DNA of 41,084 nt from Treponema sp. GTDB lineage: Bacteria > Spirochaetota > Spirochaetia > Treponematales > Treponemataceae. Position 1 is the first letter of the stretch. Each line of letters begins with the position of its first letter. Of the stretch, positions 32,266 through 39,950 are shown one piece after another. Below the pieces are notes generated by a model. It did no database searches. It worked only from the letters and a program-made list of their open reading frames with translations, and was not told the DNA's origin. Location: NCBI GenBank assembly GCA_017961705.1, contig JAGCWT010000099.1, positions 1 through 41,084 on the forward strand, in the 5' to 3' direction. A program made the position numbers and the translations under genes.

Positions 32266-32290
32266 AAAAATGGCAAGGAGGCCATTTTTT
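32266..32290. terminator. Terminator-like hairpin, bidirectional
   Basis: AAAAATGGC-aaggag-GCCATTTTTT: a perfect 9-bp stem with A and T flanks, able to end transcription in both directions. No gene directly abuts it on the plus strand. Confidence 0.55.
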
Positions 32291-32408
32291 AGGGGCTTTC
32301 CGTGGCTTGCCCGCCTTACGGCGCGCGGTCCTTCGGACACCTTCGGTCCACTCCAATCCCTGCCGCGCTTTTTTATGCTAAGCTAAAAACCACTGATTAA
32401 TAGCATCG

Positions 32409-32512
32409 TGTCATTGCCGGACTCGACCCGGCAATCCATAAATATCAATAATGCAAACAAATAGATTATCGGGTCTTTCGCAACGAAGTTTCCAGCGAGC
32501 CCGATAATGACA
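32409..32512. repeat. REP/MITE-like palindromic element made of two hairpins
   Basis: The 104-bp element is bounded by TGTCATT and AATGACA. Inside are two perfect hairpins: ATTGCCGG/CCGGCAAT (32413-32435) and ATTATCGGG/CCCGATAAT (32465-32508). The outer arms of both hairpins also pair with each other, so the whole can fold as one cruciform. This is the shape of REP doublets or small non-autonomous elements. Copy number cannot be judged from one window. Confidence 0.7.
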
Positions 32513-32537
32513 TTGTTCTGGATTAATCAGCGTTTCC

Positions 32538-33959
32538 CTAAAAGCCAATCCATGTGTTGTTGCTTTCGGTTATGTTCTTTGTGTAAGAAGAGTTAAATTC
32601 CTTGTAAATTCCTTCCATTTCAAAGGAGCCCATTTTTGTAAAGGTGTTACCTCTTATTTCTACCGTGTCGCATTTTGCAAGGTTTATCATTAAGTCGGCA
32701 GTATTTCTTGCAGTACATGTGTTGTTTGTAAACTTTACGTTCTTTACCCATCCTCTGTCGGTTTCATAGCCTCCGCATGCAAAGAAAACTTCCTGGCAGT
32801 CAACTATTTCGTTGCCGCTTATGGTAATGTCATTGGTTGGGTAGCCATTGTTTACTTCTTCCGCACCGGCTTCTATACCGCCCATGCAGTTTGCCACCTT
32901 GTTGCCAATAATCTGTATGTGCTGGCCGCCGTCTGCATATATTCCGTAGCAGGTGTCTTGGTATGTGTCTTCCGTGCTTTCGTTTACAACCGTGTTGTGG
33001 GCAATGTAGGCGTATCTTGTAAACCTATTGCCTGCGTCTAGCCCCACCGTCACGTAGTTTCCGCCAACATCTATGCCTATGTTGCCTGTGTCATCAAGAT
33101 AATTTTCTATTATGCTTACGTGCGTACAGTTTTCCGTGAGGGAAATGCATTCCCCCCAGCCGGTCTCCATGTTGGTACACGTGTTTTTGAAAATAAGAAT
33201 GCTGCTGATGGGGGATGTATTGCTGTCCCCGTAGCCGATTATTGCATTTGCGGTGTACTGGAGGTTTTCATTGTCCTTTGACGCTTCCGTACCGAGGCTT
33301 GCAGTCCTTATGTTGGTAAAGGTGCAGTTGGCAATTATTATGTGGTTTGCACCGTTTTCTAACCTTACGCCTGTTGCACCAGTTTGTGCCTTCAAGTCCT
33401 TAAAGACAAGGCCGTCTATCATTATATAGCTCCCGCTTATGGACATAAGGGCGTAGTTATTGGCTTTTGTGGTGTTGCCACCAGATATTATAGCCTTTCC
33501 TTTATTCTGTGCCTTTATGGTGATGTAGTTTGAACTGCTACCGTTAAGGCTTACTCCAATTTGGCTGCCAGGAGTATATGTTCCGTCCATAACAATTAGC
33601 GTGCCACCGGAAGTCATTTTGCCAAATGCCGCAGAAAAGTTTTTTAAAGGCACCTGGGAGGAAAGCCCAGAATTTGAGTCGCTTCCGTTTGGGGAAATGT
33701 AATAAGTATTGCCAGCAGAGCTAGGGGAGCCTCCAGAAATAATAGTAGCTATAAGGTTTGCAAAGCTTGTGTCTTCAAAATAGCTACTGTGCGATGCCTT
33801 AAAGGAGTTAAATTCCGAGACTGTAAGAGAGCCCGCGGGTGTAGTTGTGTAGCGGTCATCATCGTCATCACCGCCTCCGCCACCACCGCAGCTTGTAAGC
33901 TGTAGGCATGCCAATGTTGCCAAAAAAAAGACCAACTTGTGAAAAATCTTGCAAATCAT
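32538..33959 (-). CDS. Right-handed beta-helix lipoprotein (pectate-lyase-like)
   Basis: A 473-residue protein; GGAGAG before ATG 33959 and a promoter overlapping the longer frame fix the start. A lipoprotein signal peptide (FFLATLACLQLTSC, lipobox LTSC) is followed by GGGGGG and five Asp, a flexible linker whose Asp at +2 is absent (Gly follows Cys), so outer-membrane sorting is likely. The segment TYYISPNGSDSNSGLSSQVP near residue 85 marks PL9/DUF1565-type parallel beta-helix proteins. Repeating beta strands follow (YIMIDGLVFKDL, IIIANCTFTNI, ISSILIFKNTC, VSIIENYL, IQIIGNKVANC, ITISGNEIVDC, VEIRGNTFTKM). It probably binds or cleaves plant polysaccharide at the cell surface. Catalytic residues were not identified. 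Confidence 0.85.
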   Translation of the reverse strand: MICKIFHKLVFFLATLACLQLTSCGGGGGGDDDDDRYTTTPAGSLTVSEFNSFKASHSSYFEDTSFANLIATIISGGSPSSAGNTYYISPNGSDSNSGLSSQVPLKNFSAAFGKMTSGGTLIVMDGTYTPGSQIGVSLNGSSSNYITIKAQNKGKAIISGGNTTKANNYALMSISGSYIMIDGLVFKDLKAQTGATGVRLENGANHIIIANCTFTNIRTASLGTEASKDNENLQYTANAIIGYGDSNTSPISSILIFKNTCTNMETGWGECISLTENCTHVSIIENYLDDTGNIGIDVGGNYVTVGLDAGNRFTRYAYIAHNTVVNESTEDTYQDTCYGIYADGGQHIQIIGNKVANCMGGIEAGAEEVNNGYPTNDITISGNEIVDCQEVFFACGGYETDRGWVKNVKFTNNTCTARNTADLMINLAKCDTVEIRGNTFTKMGSFEMEGIYKEFNSSYTKNITESNNTWIGF

Positions 33960-33984
33960 ACTCTCTCCTTGAAATGTTTGCGGT

Positions 33985-34013
33985 ATTTTACAGGGTTGTA
34001 ACCTTAATGTCAA
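33985..34013 (-). promoter_or_regulatory. Promoter of the beta-helix lipoprotein gene
   Basis: Minus strand TTGACA (34008-34013), a 17-bp spacer, and TAAAAT (33985-33990), 25 bp before the ATG at 33959. Confidence 0.7.
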
Positions 34014-34115
34014 TATTACTTACTATATATAACCATTTAAGATAAAAGCCGGTTACAGATTAAGCCTAGGCCCGATTACATCGTCTAAATTCAGAAAAAA
34101 ATTACAAAAATAAAT

Positions 34116-34144
34116 TTGACTTTATGCTTCTTGGGCTTTATAAT
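34116..34144 (+). promoter_or_regulatory. Promoter of the MsmK-type ATPase gene
   Basis: TTGACT (34116-34121), a 17-bp spacer, and TATAAT (34139-34144). GGGAGG at 34167-34172 is the ribosome site for a TTG start. Confidence 0.75.
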
Positions 34145-34178
34145 AGAAAACATAATATAACCCCTTGGGAGGCCAAAA

Positions 34179-35363
34179 TTGGCAAAGGTAGAACTTAAGG
34201 GTATTGGTAAGATTTATGAAGGCAACGTGCGTGCCGTTCAGAACGCCAATATCACTATCGAGGACAAGGAATTCTGCGTATTCGTAGGTCCTTCCGGCTG
34301 CGGAAAGTCAACGACTCTCCGTATGGTAGCAGGTTTGGAAGATATTTCCGAAGGTGAGCTCTACATCGACGGCGAGTTGATGAACGATGTTCCGCCAAAA
34401 GACAGAAATATCGCTATGGTATTCCAGAATTATGCTTTGTATCCGCACATGTCCGTCTACGACAACATGGCTTTCGGTCTTAAAATCCGCAAAATGGATA
34501 AGGCAGAAATCCAGCGCCGCGTAGAAGAGGCTGCAAAGATTCTTGGTTTGTCCATTTACTTGGACCGCAAACCAAAGGCTCTTTCCGGTGGTCAGCGCCA
34601 GCGTGTTGCAGTAGGTCGCGCAATTGTTCGCAACCCCAAAGTATTCTTGTTCGACGAACCGCTGTCCAACTTGGACGCAAAACTCCGCGTTACAATGCGT
34701 GGTGAAATCTCTGCCTTGCACCAGAGACTTCAGGCTACAATGATTTATGTTACCCACGACCAGATCGAAGCTATGACAATGGGTACAAAGATTGTTGTAA
34801 TGAAAGACGGTCACGTACAGCAGATTGGTGAACCTCTCTACTTGTACAACCACCCGATTAACAAATTTGTTGCAGGATTCATCGGTTCGCCGCCAATGAA
34901 CTTTATGACTGTAACAATCAAGAAAGTTGGTGACAAGATTGTTGCTGACGAGGGAACTTTTGAACTTACCCCAACTGATGAACAGCAGGCTGCCCTTAAG
35001 AATTACGTCGGAAAGCAGGTATACTTCGGTGTACGTCCTGAAGACCTTTCTTACCAGGCAACTCCAGCTGCAGAAAACAATATGCAGATGAAGGTAGTCA
35101 ACAAGGAACCTCTCGGTGCAGAAACACACTTGTTCCTTCAGTCAAAGGATCAGAGCATTGTTGCCCGTGTTCAGGCTTCAGCAAAGGAATCATTCAAGCT
35201 TGGAGAAACAGTAAACTTTAAGCCGGATATGACCCGCTGCAAGTTCTTTGTAAAGAACCCGGAAGACCTTGACGAAGAGCTTAACATCTGCGAAAAGATT
35301 GACGCTCCTTGGCTCAAGAATCCGCTTACAGGTGCAGTTGGTTACGACAAGGTTCAGCACTAA
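34179..35363 (+). CDS. msmK: Sugar ABC transporter ATPase (MsmK/UgpC/MalK family), TTG start
   Basis: A 394-residue ATPase starting with TTG, seven bases after GGGAGG; translation reads [15 protein letters not shown]. Walker [10 protein letters not shown] is near residue 39, Q-loop [13 protein letters not shown], signature [13 protein letters not shown] near 135, Walker [15 protein letters not shown], and H-loop [13 protein letters not shown]. The C-terminal 150 residues form the OB-fold (TOBE) regulatory domain of the CUT1 carbohydrate class ([21 protein letters not shown]). It hydrolyses ATP to power sugar import at the inner membrane. No permease or binding-protein gene is nearby, so it is an orphan ATPase, perhaps shared by several transporters as MsmK is in streptococci. 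It has its own promoter and terminator. Confidence 0.93.
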   Translation: MAKVELKGIGKIYEGNVRAVQNANITIEDKEFCVFVGPSGCGKSTTLRMVAGLEDISEGELYIDGELMNDVPPKDRNIAMVFQNYALYPHMSVYDNMAFGLKIRKMDKAEIQRRVEEAAKILGLSIYLDRKPKALSGGQRQRVAVGRAIVRNPKVFLFDEPLSNLDAKLRVTMRGEISALHQRLQATMIYVTHDQIEAMTMGTKIVVMKDGHVQQIGEPLYLYNHPINKFVAGFIGSPPMNFMTVTIKKVGDKIVADEGTFELTPTDEQQAALKNYVGKQVYFGVRPEDLSYQATPAAENNMQMKVVNKEPLGAETHLFLQSKDQSIVARVQASAKESFKLGETVNFKPDMTRCKFFVKNPEDLDEELNICEKIDAPWLKNPLTGAVGYDKVQH

Positions 35364-35406
35364 TCTGCGTGGACTAAGCTGGCAATCCAACGCCATGCAC
35401 TAAAGC

Positions 35407-35441
35407 AAAGCCGCCTTGGTTTTTACCGGGGCGGTTTTTTT
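35407..35441 (+). terminator. Rho-independent terminator after msmK
   Basis: CCGCCTTGG / CCGGGGCGG stem (two G-T pairs), loop TTTTTA, then seven T. Confidence 0.9.
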
Positions 35442-35527
35442 GTTGCATTTGTAGTGCAAAGCCTCATGTGTTTAGAGGTGCGTGTGTGCGTAGTAGTGGA
35501 GTGTGGGGAGGGCATTATAGGCACAAA

Positions 35528-35563
35528 TAAAAAAAGCAGGAAAACCGTTTGCGGTAATCCTGC
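35528..35563 (-). terminator. Rho-independent terminator after leuD
   Basis: On the minus strand GCAGGATTACCG pairs with CGGTTTTCCTGC (one mismatch region), loop CAAA, then seven T. It begins 22 bp after the leuD stop. Confidence 0.85.
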
Positions 35564-35585
35564 CTGATTGCACTGTTTTGATTAA

Positions 35586-36119
35586 TTAGTACTTCTTGTC
35601 TGCGTAGCCGATCCAGCCTTCGTTTTCAATAAGGGCCTTCTCAAAGCCTTCCAGCTTGAAAGGATAGCTTTTGCTTAAGGAACCAGCAATGAGCTTTACC
35701 TTCCACGTACCGTCTTCTTTCTGCTCAATCTTGCACTGGCAGTCTTTGTCTGCAAAAGTGCGGAACATGTCGTCTATGTCCTTTTTGCTCATGTCAAGCG
35801 CAAGGAGTCCGCAGTTGTACATGTTCTGCCTGAAGATGCGCGCAAAGTTCACCGCGATTACGCAGTAAATTCCGTTCACTTCAAGTGCCCACGGGGCATG
35901 CTCACGGCTTGAACCGCAGCCAAAGTTTTCACGTGTAATGATAACTTTTTTGCCTGCAACGTCACGCTTTGGATTAAAGCCGTCTAGCTTTAAGTCTTCC
36001 AGCAGGTACGGCTGAAGCGCCTGCTTGGTGTTTTCCGTAAGATACTTTGCCGGAATGATTTCATCAGTGTTGATGTCCGAACGGTCCAAAAAGAGAACGT
36101 CTCCGCCAAACTGTTTCAT
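35586..36119 (-). CDS. leuD: 3-isopropylmalate dehydratase small subunit (LeuD-like)
   Basis: A 177-residue swivel-domain protein. The early DRSDINTDEIIPAKYLT matches the substrate loop, and the signature FGCGSSREHAPWAL lies near residue 66. Later come FARIFRQNMYNCGLLAL and AGSLSKSYPFKLEGF. The short length matches the archaeal-type LeuD/homoaconitase small subunits rather than the 200-residue enterobacterial form. With LeuC it isomerises 2- to 3-isopropylmalate through a dehydrated intermediate; close relatives act on citraconate or homoaconitate, and the loop does not settle this by eye. It follows leuC after 158 bp with its own promoter and AGAGGAAAG ribosome site. leuA and leuB are not in the window. 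Confidence 0.88.
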   Translation of the reverse strand: MKQFGGDVLFLDRSDINTDEIIPAKYLTENTKQALQPYLLEDLKLDGFNPKRDVAGKKVIITRENFGCGSSREHAPWALEVNGIYCVIAVNFARIFRQNMYNCGLLALDMSKKDIDDMFRTFADKDCQCKIEQKEDGTWKVKLIAGSLSKSYPFKLEGFEKALIENEGWIGYADKKY

Positions 36120-36150
36120 TGCTTTCCTCTTGATTTCTTCTGTTTTTTTT

Positions 36151-36170
36151 GCGGAAGAAAAAACCTCCGC
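36151..36170 (-). other. Hairpin in the leuD leader
   Basis: On the minus strand GCGGAGG-tttttt-CTTCCGC, a 7-bp stem between the leuD promoter and its ribosome site. It is followed by A, not T, so it is not a terminator; an RNA stabiliser or translational control element is possible. Confidence 0.35.
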
Positions 36171-36178
36171 CCATTTTT

Positions 36179-36207
36179 ATTCTAATGCAAGATTTGCCTC
36201 TTGTCAT
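36179..36207 (-). promoter_or_regulatory. Promoter of leuD
   Basis: Minus strand ATGACA (36202-36207), a 17-bp spacer, and TAGAAT (36179-36184). Confidence 0.5.
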
Positions 36208-36277
36208 TAGAAATTATTGTTATGTTACCCTCGGAAGAAGTGCACTTTGAAAGATGCAATCCTTCTTTGGCCCTTCC

Positions 36278-37564
36278 TTAGCCCTTGTAAAGCTCGGAAT
36301 TTGTGATTGTTCCTGCTATTGCAGTTGCAGCTGCCGTTGCAGGGCTCATCAGGTGAACCATACCGCCTTTTCCCATGCGTCCGTTAAAGTTGCGGTTTGT
36401 TGTGGAAGCGCAAACTTCGCCTTCTGCAAGTACGCCGTTGCTCATTCCAAGACAAGCACCGCAGGTTGGGTTTGTTACGCAGAAGCCAGCGTCCATAAAG
36501 ATGCCCAAAAGGCCTTCGTCCATAGCATCCTTGTAGATTTTTGGTGTAGCGGGGGAAACGATTCCCCTTACGCCTGCCGCAAGATGGTGTCCCTTAAGTA
36601 TTTGTGCTGCAACGCGCAAGTCACTCAGGCGGCCGTTTGTACAGCTTCCAATGTAAACCTGATCAACCTTTGTCCCCTTCATTTCGGAAACTTTTTTGAT
36701 CTGGTCTGGCTTGTAGTTGATTGTGCATACAGGCTCCAGGTTGGAAAGGTCAAAGGTGTAGACTTTTTCGTAAGTTGCATCCTCGTCGTCAACCCACTTG
36801 CTGTATTCCTTGAGTGCCTCTTCTTTTGATGCAAATTCATCCTTTATGAATGGCCACAGGTATTCAACAGTCGTCATGTCCGGGAAGCAGATGCCGCTTG
36901 TTGCTCCAGCTTCTACAGCCATGTTGCAGATTGTCATCCTTTCTTCCATGCTGAATTTGTCTACCACCGGGCCTGTAAATTCAGCAACGCAGTTTGTTGC
37001 TCCGTTTACGCCAATCTCTCCGATAAGGAAAAGAATTACGTCTTTTGCGTATACGCCTGGCTTTAATGTGCCGTTCAAAACGAATTTGAGTGCCTTTGGC
37101 TCGCGGAAAGAGCATACTCCCTTTAAGATTCCAACTTCAAGGTCTGTGGTTCCAACGCCTGCCGCAAAAGCACCGAATGCTCCGTGGGTACAGGTGTGGC
37201 TGTCTCCCATGATTACTGTGTAACCGGGGCGGACATATCCCTTTTCCGGGAAGATTGCATGGCATACGCCGTTAGCGCCGATGTCAAAAAAGTCCTTAAT
37301 GTTGTTGCGGCCAGCCCAGTCGCGGAGGATTTTTTCCTGCATTGCGCACTTTGAATCCTTTGCGGGTGTTACGTGGTCAATTACCGCCTTAATTTTTGTC
37401 GGGTCAAAAACACGGTCCTTGCCGCGCTCAATAAGGTCGTTGATTGCGATGGGTGTTGTGATTTCATGGCAGAAAACCCTGTCAAGCTTTAAGATGTTGG
37501 TGCCTTCAAAAGGCTTGTCAACCAAATGGGCTTCAAAAATTTTCTGAGCGATTGTCTTTCCCAT
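36278..37564 (-). CDS. leuC: 3-isopropylmalate dehydratase large subunit (LeuC-like, aconitase family)
   Basis: A 428-residue protein; AGAGG at the right distance selects the second ATG (37564) over the one at 37570. The three cluster cysteines of the aconitase family are visible: one in YIGSCTNGRLSDLR near residue 300 and two in NPTCGACLGMSNG near 362. Substrate and fold motifs include IDHVTPAK, DIGANGVCHAIFPEKG, IMGDSHTCTHGAFGAFAAG, and NFNGRMGKGG. The short form (about 420 residues) is the archaeal/anaerobe type found with small LeuD. It binds a [4Fe-4S] cluster with an open iron site. It is transcribed from its own promoter, with the D-2-hydroxyacid dehydrogenase gene 90 bp upstream on the same strand. 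Confidence 0.92.
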   Translation of the reverse strand: MGKTIAQKIFEAHLVDKPFEGTNILKLDRVFCHEITTPIAINDLIERGKDRVFDPTKIKAVIDHVTPAKDSKCAMQEKILRDWAGRNNIKDFFDIGANGVCHAIFPEKGYVRPGYTVIMGDSHTCTHGAFGAFAAGVGTTDLEVGILKGVCSFREPKALKFVLNGTLKPGVYAKDVILFLIGEIGVNGATNCVAEFTGPVVDKFSMEERMTICNMAVEAGATSGICFPDMTTVEYLWPFIKDEFASKEEALKEYSKWVDDEDATYEKVYTFDLSNLEPVCTINYKPDQIKKVSEMKGTKVDQVYIGSCTNGRLSDLRVAAQILKGHHLAAGVRGIVSPATPKIYKDAMDEGLLGIFMDAGFCVTNPTCGACLGMSNGVLAEGEVCASTTNRNFNGRMGKGGMVHLMSPATAAATAIAGTITNSELYKG

Positions 37565-37598
37565 ATTCATACCTCTGATTGAATTTTACTTTTACTAA

Positions 37599-37627
37599 AG
37601 TATATTCAGTATTGTTAAATATTTCAA
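37599..37627 (-). promoter_or_regulatory. Promoter of leuC
   Basis: Minus strand TTGAAA (37622-37627), a 17-bp spacer, and TATACT (37599-37604), 35 bp before ATG 37564. Confidence 0.6.
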
Positions 37628-37653
37628 GTGGTCGGAGTAAAAATCTATGCAAA

Positions 37654-38598
37654 TCAGCTTACCACGTTCTGGGGCTTTCCTTCTATAAAACAGCGCAGGT
37701 TTTCTATGACTATGTTAAGAAGCCTCTGCCTTGTTTCCGTAGCAGCCCAGGCAATGTGGGGAGTTATAAGGCAGTTCTTTGCGCCAAGAAGGGGATTGTC
37801 CTTTGCCATGGGTTCTTCGCTAACCGTGTCTGCGGCATATCCAGCAATTCTTCCTGTGTCCAGGGCTTTTCGCATGTCCGCTTCGTTTACAAAACCGCCT
37901 CTTGCCGTATTGATTAAGTAGGCTGTGGGCTTCATAAGAGCAAGCGTGTCCTTGTTGATTATACCCTTTGTCTTTTCCGTAAGCGGTGCGTGGAGAGAAA
38001 GAATATCGGATTCCTTAAGAAGTGTCTCAAAGTCTACCGGATGCTCTATCTCTGCCTTTGGGGTTCTTGTGCATGCAATTACCTTCATTCCAAAGGCCTT
38101 TCCGATTGAAGCTACACGGCTACCTATGTGCCCATAGCCAAATATACCCAGTGTCTTGCCTTCAAGCTCGGTAAGCGGGGCCTTCCAGTAGCAAAAGTTT
38201 GGGGCCTTGCACCAGTCACCGGCCATAACGCTGTCCGAGTGCATTTTTGTGTGGCAGGCAAATTCCGTGATGAATGCAAATGTAAGCTGGGCAACACCAG
38301 CTGTGGAATAGGAGGGCACGTTTGTTACCGTAACTCCGTGGCGGCGGCAAGCTTCCATGTCTATGACATTGTACCCTGTAGCTTGAACACCGATGTAGCG
38401 CAGTGAAGGGCAGGCAGCAAGAACGCTTTCCGTTATGTTGATTTTGTTAAGCAAAATTGCGTCGCTGTCTGCAATACGTTCTATTACAAGTTCACTTGGA
38501 GTGCGGTCGTAAACCTTTACCTGTCCAAATTCTTCCAAAGGCTTCCAGGAAAGGTCTCCCGGGTTGAGTGCGTGTCCGTCTAAAATCGTAATTTTCAT
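37654..38598 (-). CDS. D-2-hydroxyacid dehydrogenase (glycerate/hydroxypyruvate dehydrogenase type)
   Basis: A 314-residue protein of the D-isomer 2-hydroxyacid dehydrogenase family. The NAD motif is GIFGYGHIGSRVA near residue 152. Catalytic residues are visible: Arg in INTARGGFVNE near 234, Glu in DTVSEEPM near 263, and His in LITPHIAWAA near 282. The N-terminal substrate domain has VQATGYNVIDMEACRRHGV, typical of glycerate dehydrogenase. It would reduce hydroxypyruvate, glyoxylate or another 2-oxoacid with NADH in the cytoplasm. The stop is 21 bp downstream of an HMA-like gene on the same strand with no terminator between, so both share the promoter at 38853-38881. No clear ribosome site precedes the ATG. 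Confidence 0.88.
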   Translation of the reverse strand: MKITILDGHALNPGDLSWKPLEEFGQVKVYDRTPSELVIERIADSDAILLNKINITESVLAACPSLRYIGVQATGYNVIDMEACRRHGVTVTNVPSYSTAGVAQLTFAFITEFACHTKMHSDSVMAGDWCKAPNFCYWKAPLTELEGKTLGIFGYGHIGSRVASIGKAFGMKVIACTRTPKAEIEHPVDFETLLKESDILSLHAPLTEKTKGIINKDTLALMKPTAYLINTARGGFVNEADMRKALDTGRIAGYAADTVSEEPMAKDNPLLGAKNCLITPHIAWAATETRQRLLNIVIENLRCFIEGKPQNVVS

Positions 38599-38619
38599 AT
38601 TGATTTAATCTTAAAGTGT

Positions 38620-38829
38620 TTAACCTACAACCGTTACGCCAACAGAACCGATGGCAGCGTTGATAGCATCTTCAACACCGGCTGTAGCTTCATCAAAGTC
38701 TACACAAACCTGGCATTTAAGTGCGCTGGAAACGACATTTGTAACACCTGCAACGGCTTTTACTGCTGCATCCACTTTTCCGGCTGCTGCATCATCATCC
38801 ATTCCGACAACATATATCTTCTTCTGCAT
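38620..38829 (-). CDS. HMA-like small protein lacking the CxxC metal site
   Basis: A 69-residue protein with the beta-alpha-beta-beta-alpha-beta pattern of heavy-metal-associated domains: KIYVVGMDDDAAAGKVDAAV, then VAGVTNVVSSALKCQVCVDF, then GVEDAINAAIGSVGVTVVG. The metal-binding loop normally GMTCxxC reads GMDDDAAAGK, so both metal cysteines are absent. A different CxxC (KCQVC) sits on the second or third strand. It may be a fold relative without copper-chaperone function, or bind metal or redox partners through the displaced pair. GGAG precedes the ATG and a consensus promoter lies upstream. It shares a transcript with the D-2-hydroxyacid dehydrogenase. Confidence 0.75.
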   Translation of the reverse strand: MQKKIYVVGMDDDAAAGKVDAAVKAVAGVTNVVSSALKCQVCVDFDEATAGVEDAINAAIGSVGVTVVG

Positions 38830-38852
38830 GGCTAACTCCTACTTGATTTTTT

Positions 38853-38881
38853 ATTATAATGGGTAGAGGTAAAATATGCAA
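38853..38881 (-). promoter_or_regulatory. Promoter of the HMA-like / dehydrogenase pair
   Basis: Minus strand TTGCAT (38876-38881), a 17-bp spacer, and TATAAT (38853-38858), 24 bp before the ATG. Confidence 0.7.
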
Positions 38882-38921
38882 TATGAAAAATGGAATAATT
38901 TCAAAAGGGTTACAAATTTTG

Positions 38922-39944
38922 CTAATTTGCCAGAGAATTTCCCAGCTGACCGCATGCTCCGTTGATTCCAGAGCCCCTGCGAATCCTTAAATTTACATTA
39001 ATATGTGCATTTTCTAGCATTTCCTTGAATTTGTAGCATTCACTGTTTGTGGGAGTGGTAAAGTCAAGGCCTTCAACCGGGTTCCAGGGGATAAGGTTTA
39101 TGTAAACGTCAAGGCCTGATGCAAAGTCAATCATCTGCTGGGCGCTTTCACGGCCTGTGTTAACTCCGGAAAGCAGAGCTGCCTCCAAAGTTACGCGCTT
39201 GCCGGTCTTTTTAATATAGTAGGAAATTGCTTCTTTTAGTTCCGGAAGGGGATTGCCCTTTGCTACAGGCATAAGCTCTTCCCTAAGCTTGCTGTCGGCA
39301 GTTGTAAGGGATATGGCAAGCCTTATCTTTGAACCTGAGTCTGCAAGTTCACGGATTCCTTTTACAAGTCCGCAGGTGCTCAAGGTGATTCTTCTGGAAC
39401 TTAGGGCACGTCCGTTAGGGTCTGTAAGTATTTCAACCGCTTTTTGTATTGAATTAAGGTTTTGTAAAGGTTCACCCATGCCCATAAAGACTATGTTGTC
39501 CAGCTTTCCGGCTTCTTTTTCCAGAAAAAAGAATTCCTCCACAATTTCTGCAGCAGTAAGGTTTCTTCCAAGCCCAAGGGTTCCCGTCTTGCAAAAAAGG
39601 CATCCCATTGCACATCCGGCCTGGCAGCTTACACATGCAGTTTTTCTTCCTTCCCTGTCCGTTAGCAGTACGGTTTCTACAGCGCGTGAGTCTTCCAGAA
39701 TGATTTGAAGCTTTATGGTTCCGTCTGAATCGCGAAGGACTTTTCCCACTTTTGACGAACGCAAGGCAGCCTTTTCGTTTAGCAGGGCAATCGTTGCCTT
39801 GTCTATGTTCTTCATCTCTTCAAATGAAGTAACACCCTTTGCAATCCAGCCAAAAATCTGTTTGCCCCTAAAAGATGGAGAGATAGCTAAATTTTCGCAA
39901 ATTTCCTGCGGGTTCAAACCGCAAACGGCAATTTTTCCGGCCAT
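38922..39944 (-). CDS. rlmN: Dual-specificity 23S rRNA / tRNA adenine-C2 methyltransferase RlmN
   Basis: A 340-residue radical-SAM enzyme. The SAM-cluster motif is CAMGCLFC at about residue 111, preceded by TACVSCQAG, and the conserved GMGEPLQNLNSI follows near 154. The acceptor cysteine that carries the methyl group is in GINGACGQL near the C-terminus, and another catalytic Cys is in LSTCGLVKGI. These features separate RlmN from Cfr only weakly, but the length and context are housekeeping. It methylates A2503 of 23S rRNA and A37 of some tRNAs. The ATG follows the upstream TPR gene by 6 bp with no clear ribosome site, so translation is probably coupled to that gene. Confidence 0.93.
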   Translation of the reverse strand: MAGKIAVCGLNPQEICENLAISPSFRGKQIFGWIAKGVTSFEEMKNIDKATIALLNEKAALRSSKVGKVLRDSDGTIKLQIILEDSRAVETVLLTDREGRKTACVSCQAGCAMGCLFCKTGTLGLGRNLTAAEIVEEFFFLEKEAGKLDNIVFMGMGEPLQNLNSIQKAVEILTDPNGRALSSRRITLSTCGLVKGIRELADSGSKIRLAISLTTADSKLREELMPVAKGNPLPELKEAISYYIKKTGKRVTLEAALLSGVNTGRESAQQMIDFASGLDVYINLIPWNPVEGLDFTTPTNSECYKFKEMLENAHINVNLRIRRGSGINGACGQLGNSLAN

Positions 39945-39950
39945 TTTGTA

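Larger units (their letters stand above)
32089..32537. other. Gene-free region with repeats
   Basis: About 450 bp with no credible gene. It holds the hairpin at 32266-32290, a GC-rich stretch (about 32295-32375) with nested CCTTCGG-type palindromes, and the paired-hairpin element at 32409-32512. The composition differs sharply from coding DNA on either side, as expected for non-coding repeat insertions. Confidence 0.6.

Noticed and set aside
34308-35129. 273-residue minus-strand open frame
   Set aside because: It is wholly antisense to the ABC ATPase gene, whose motifs are complete. The composition (Cys, His, Phe rich) is typical of a shadow.
36278-37564. Aconitase or homoaconitase
   Set aside because: Length and the separate small subunit match the LeuCD type; homoaconitase-like specificity cannot be ruled out but has no supporting neighbours.
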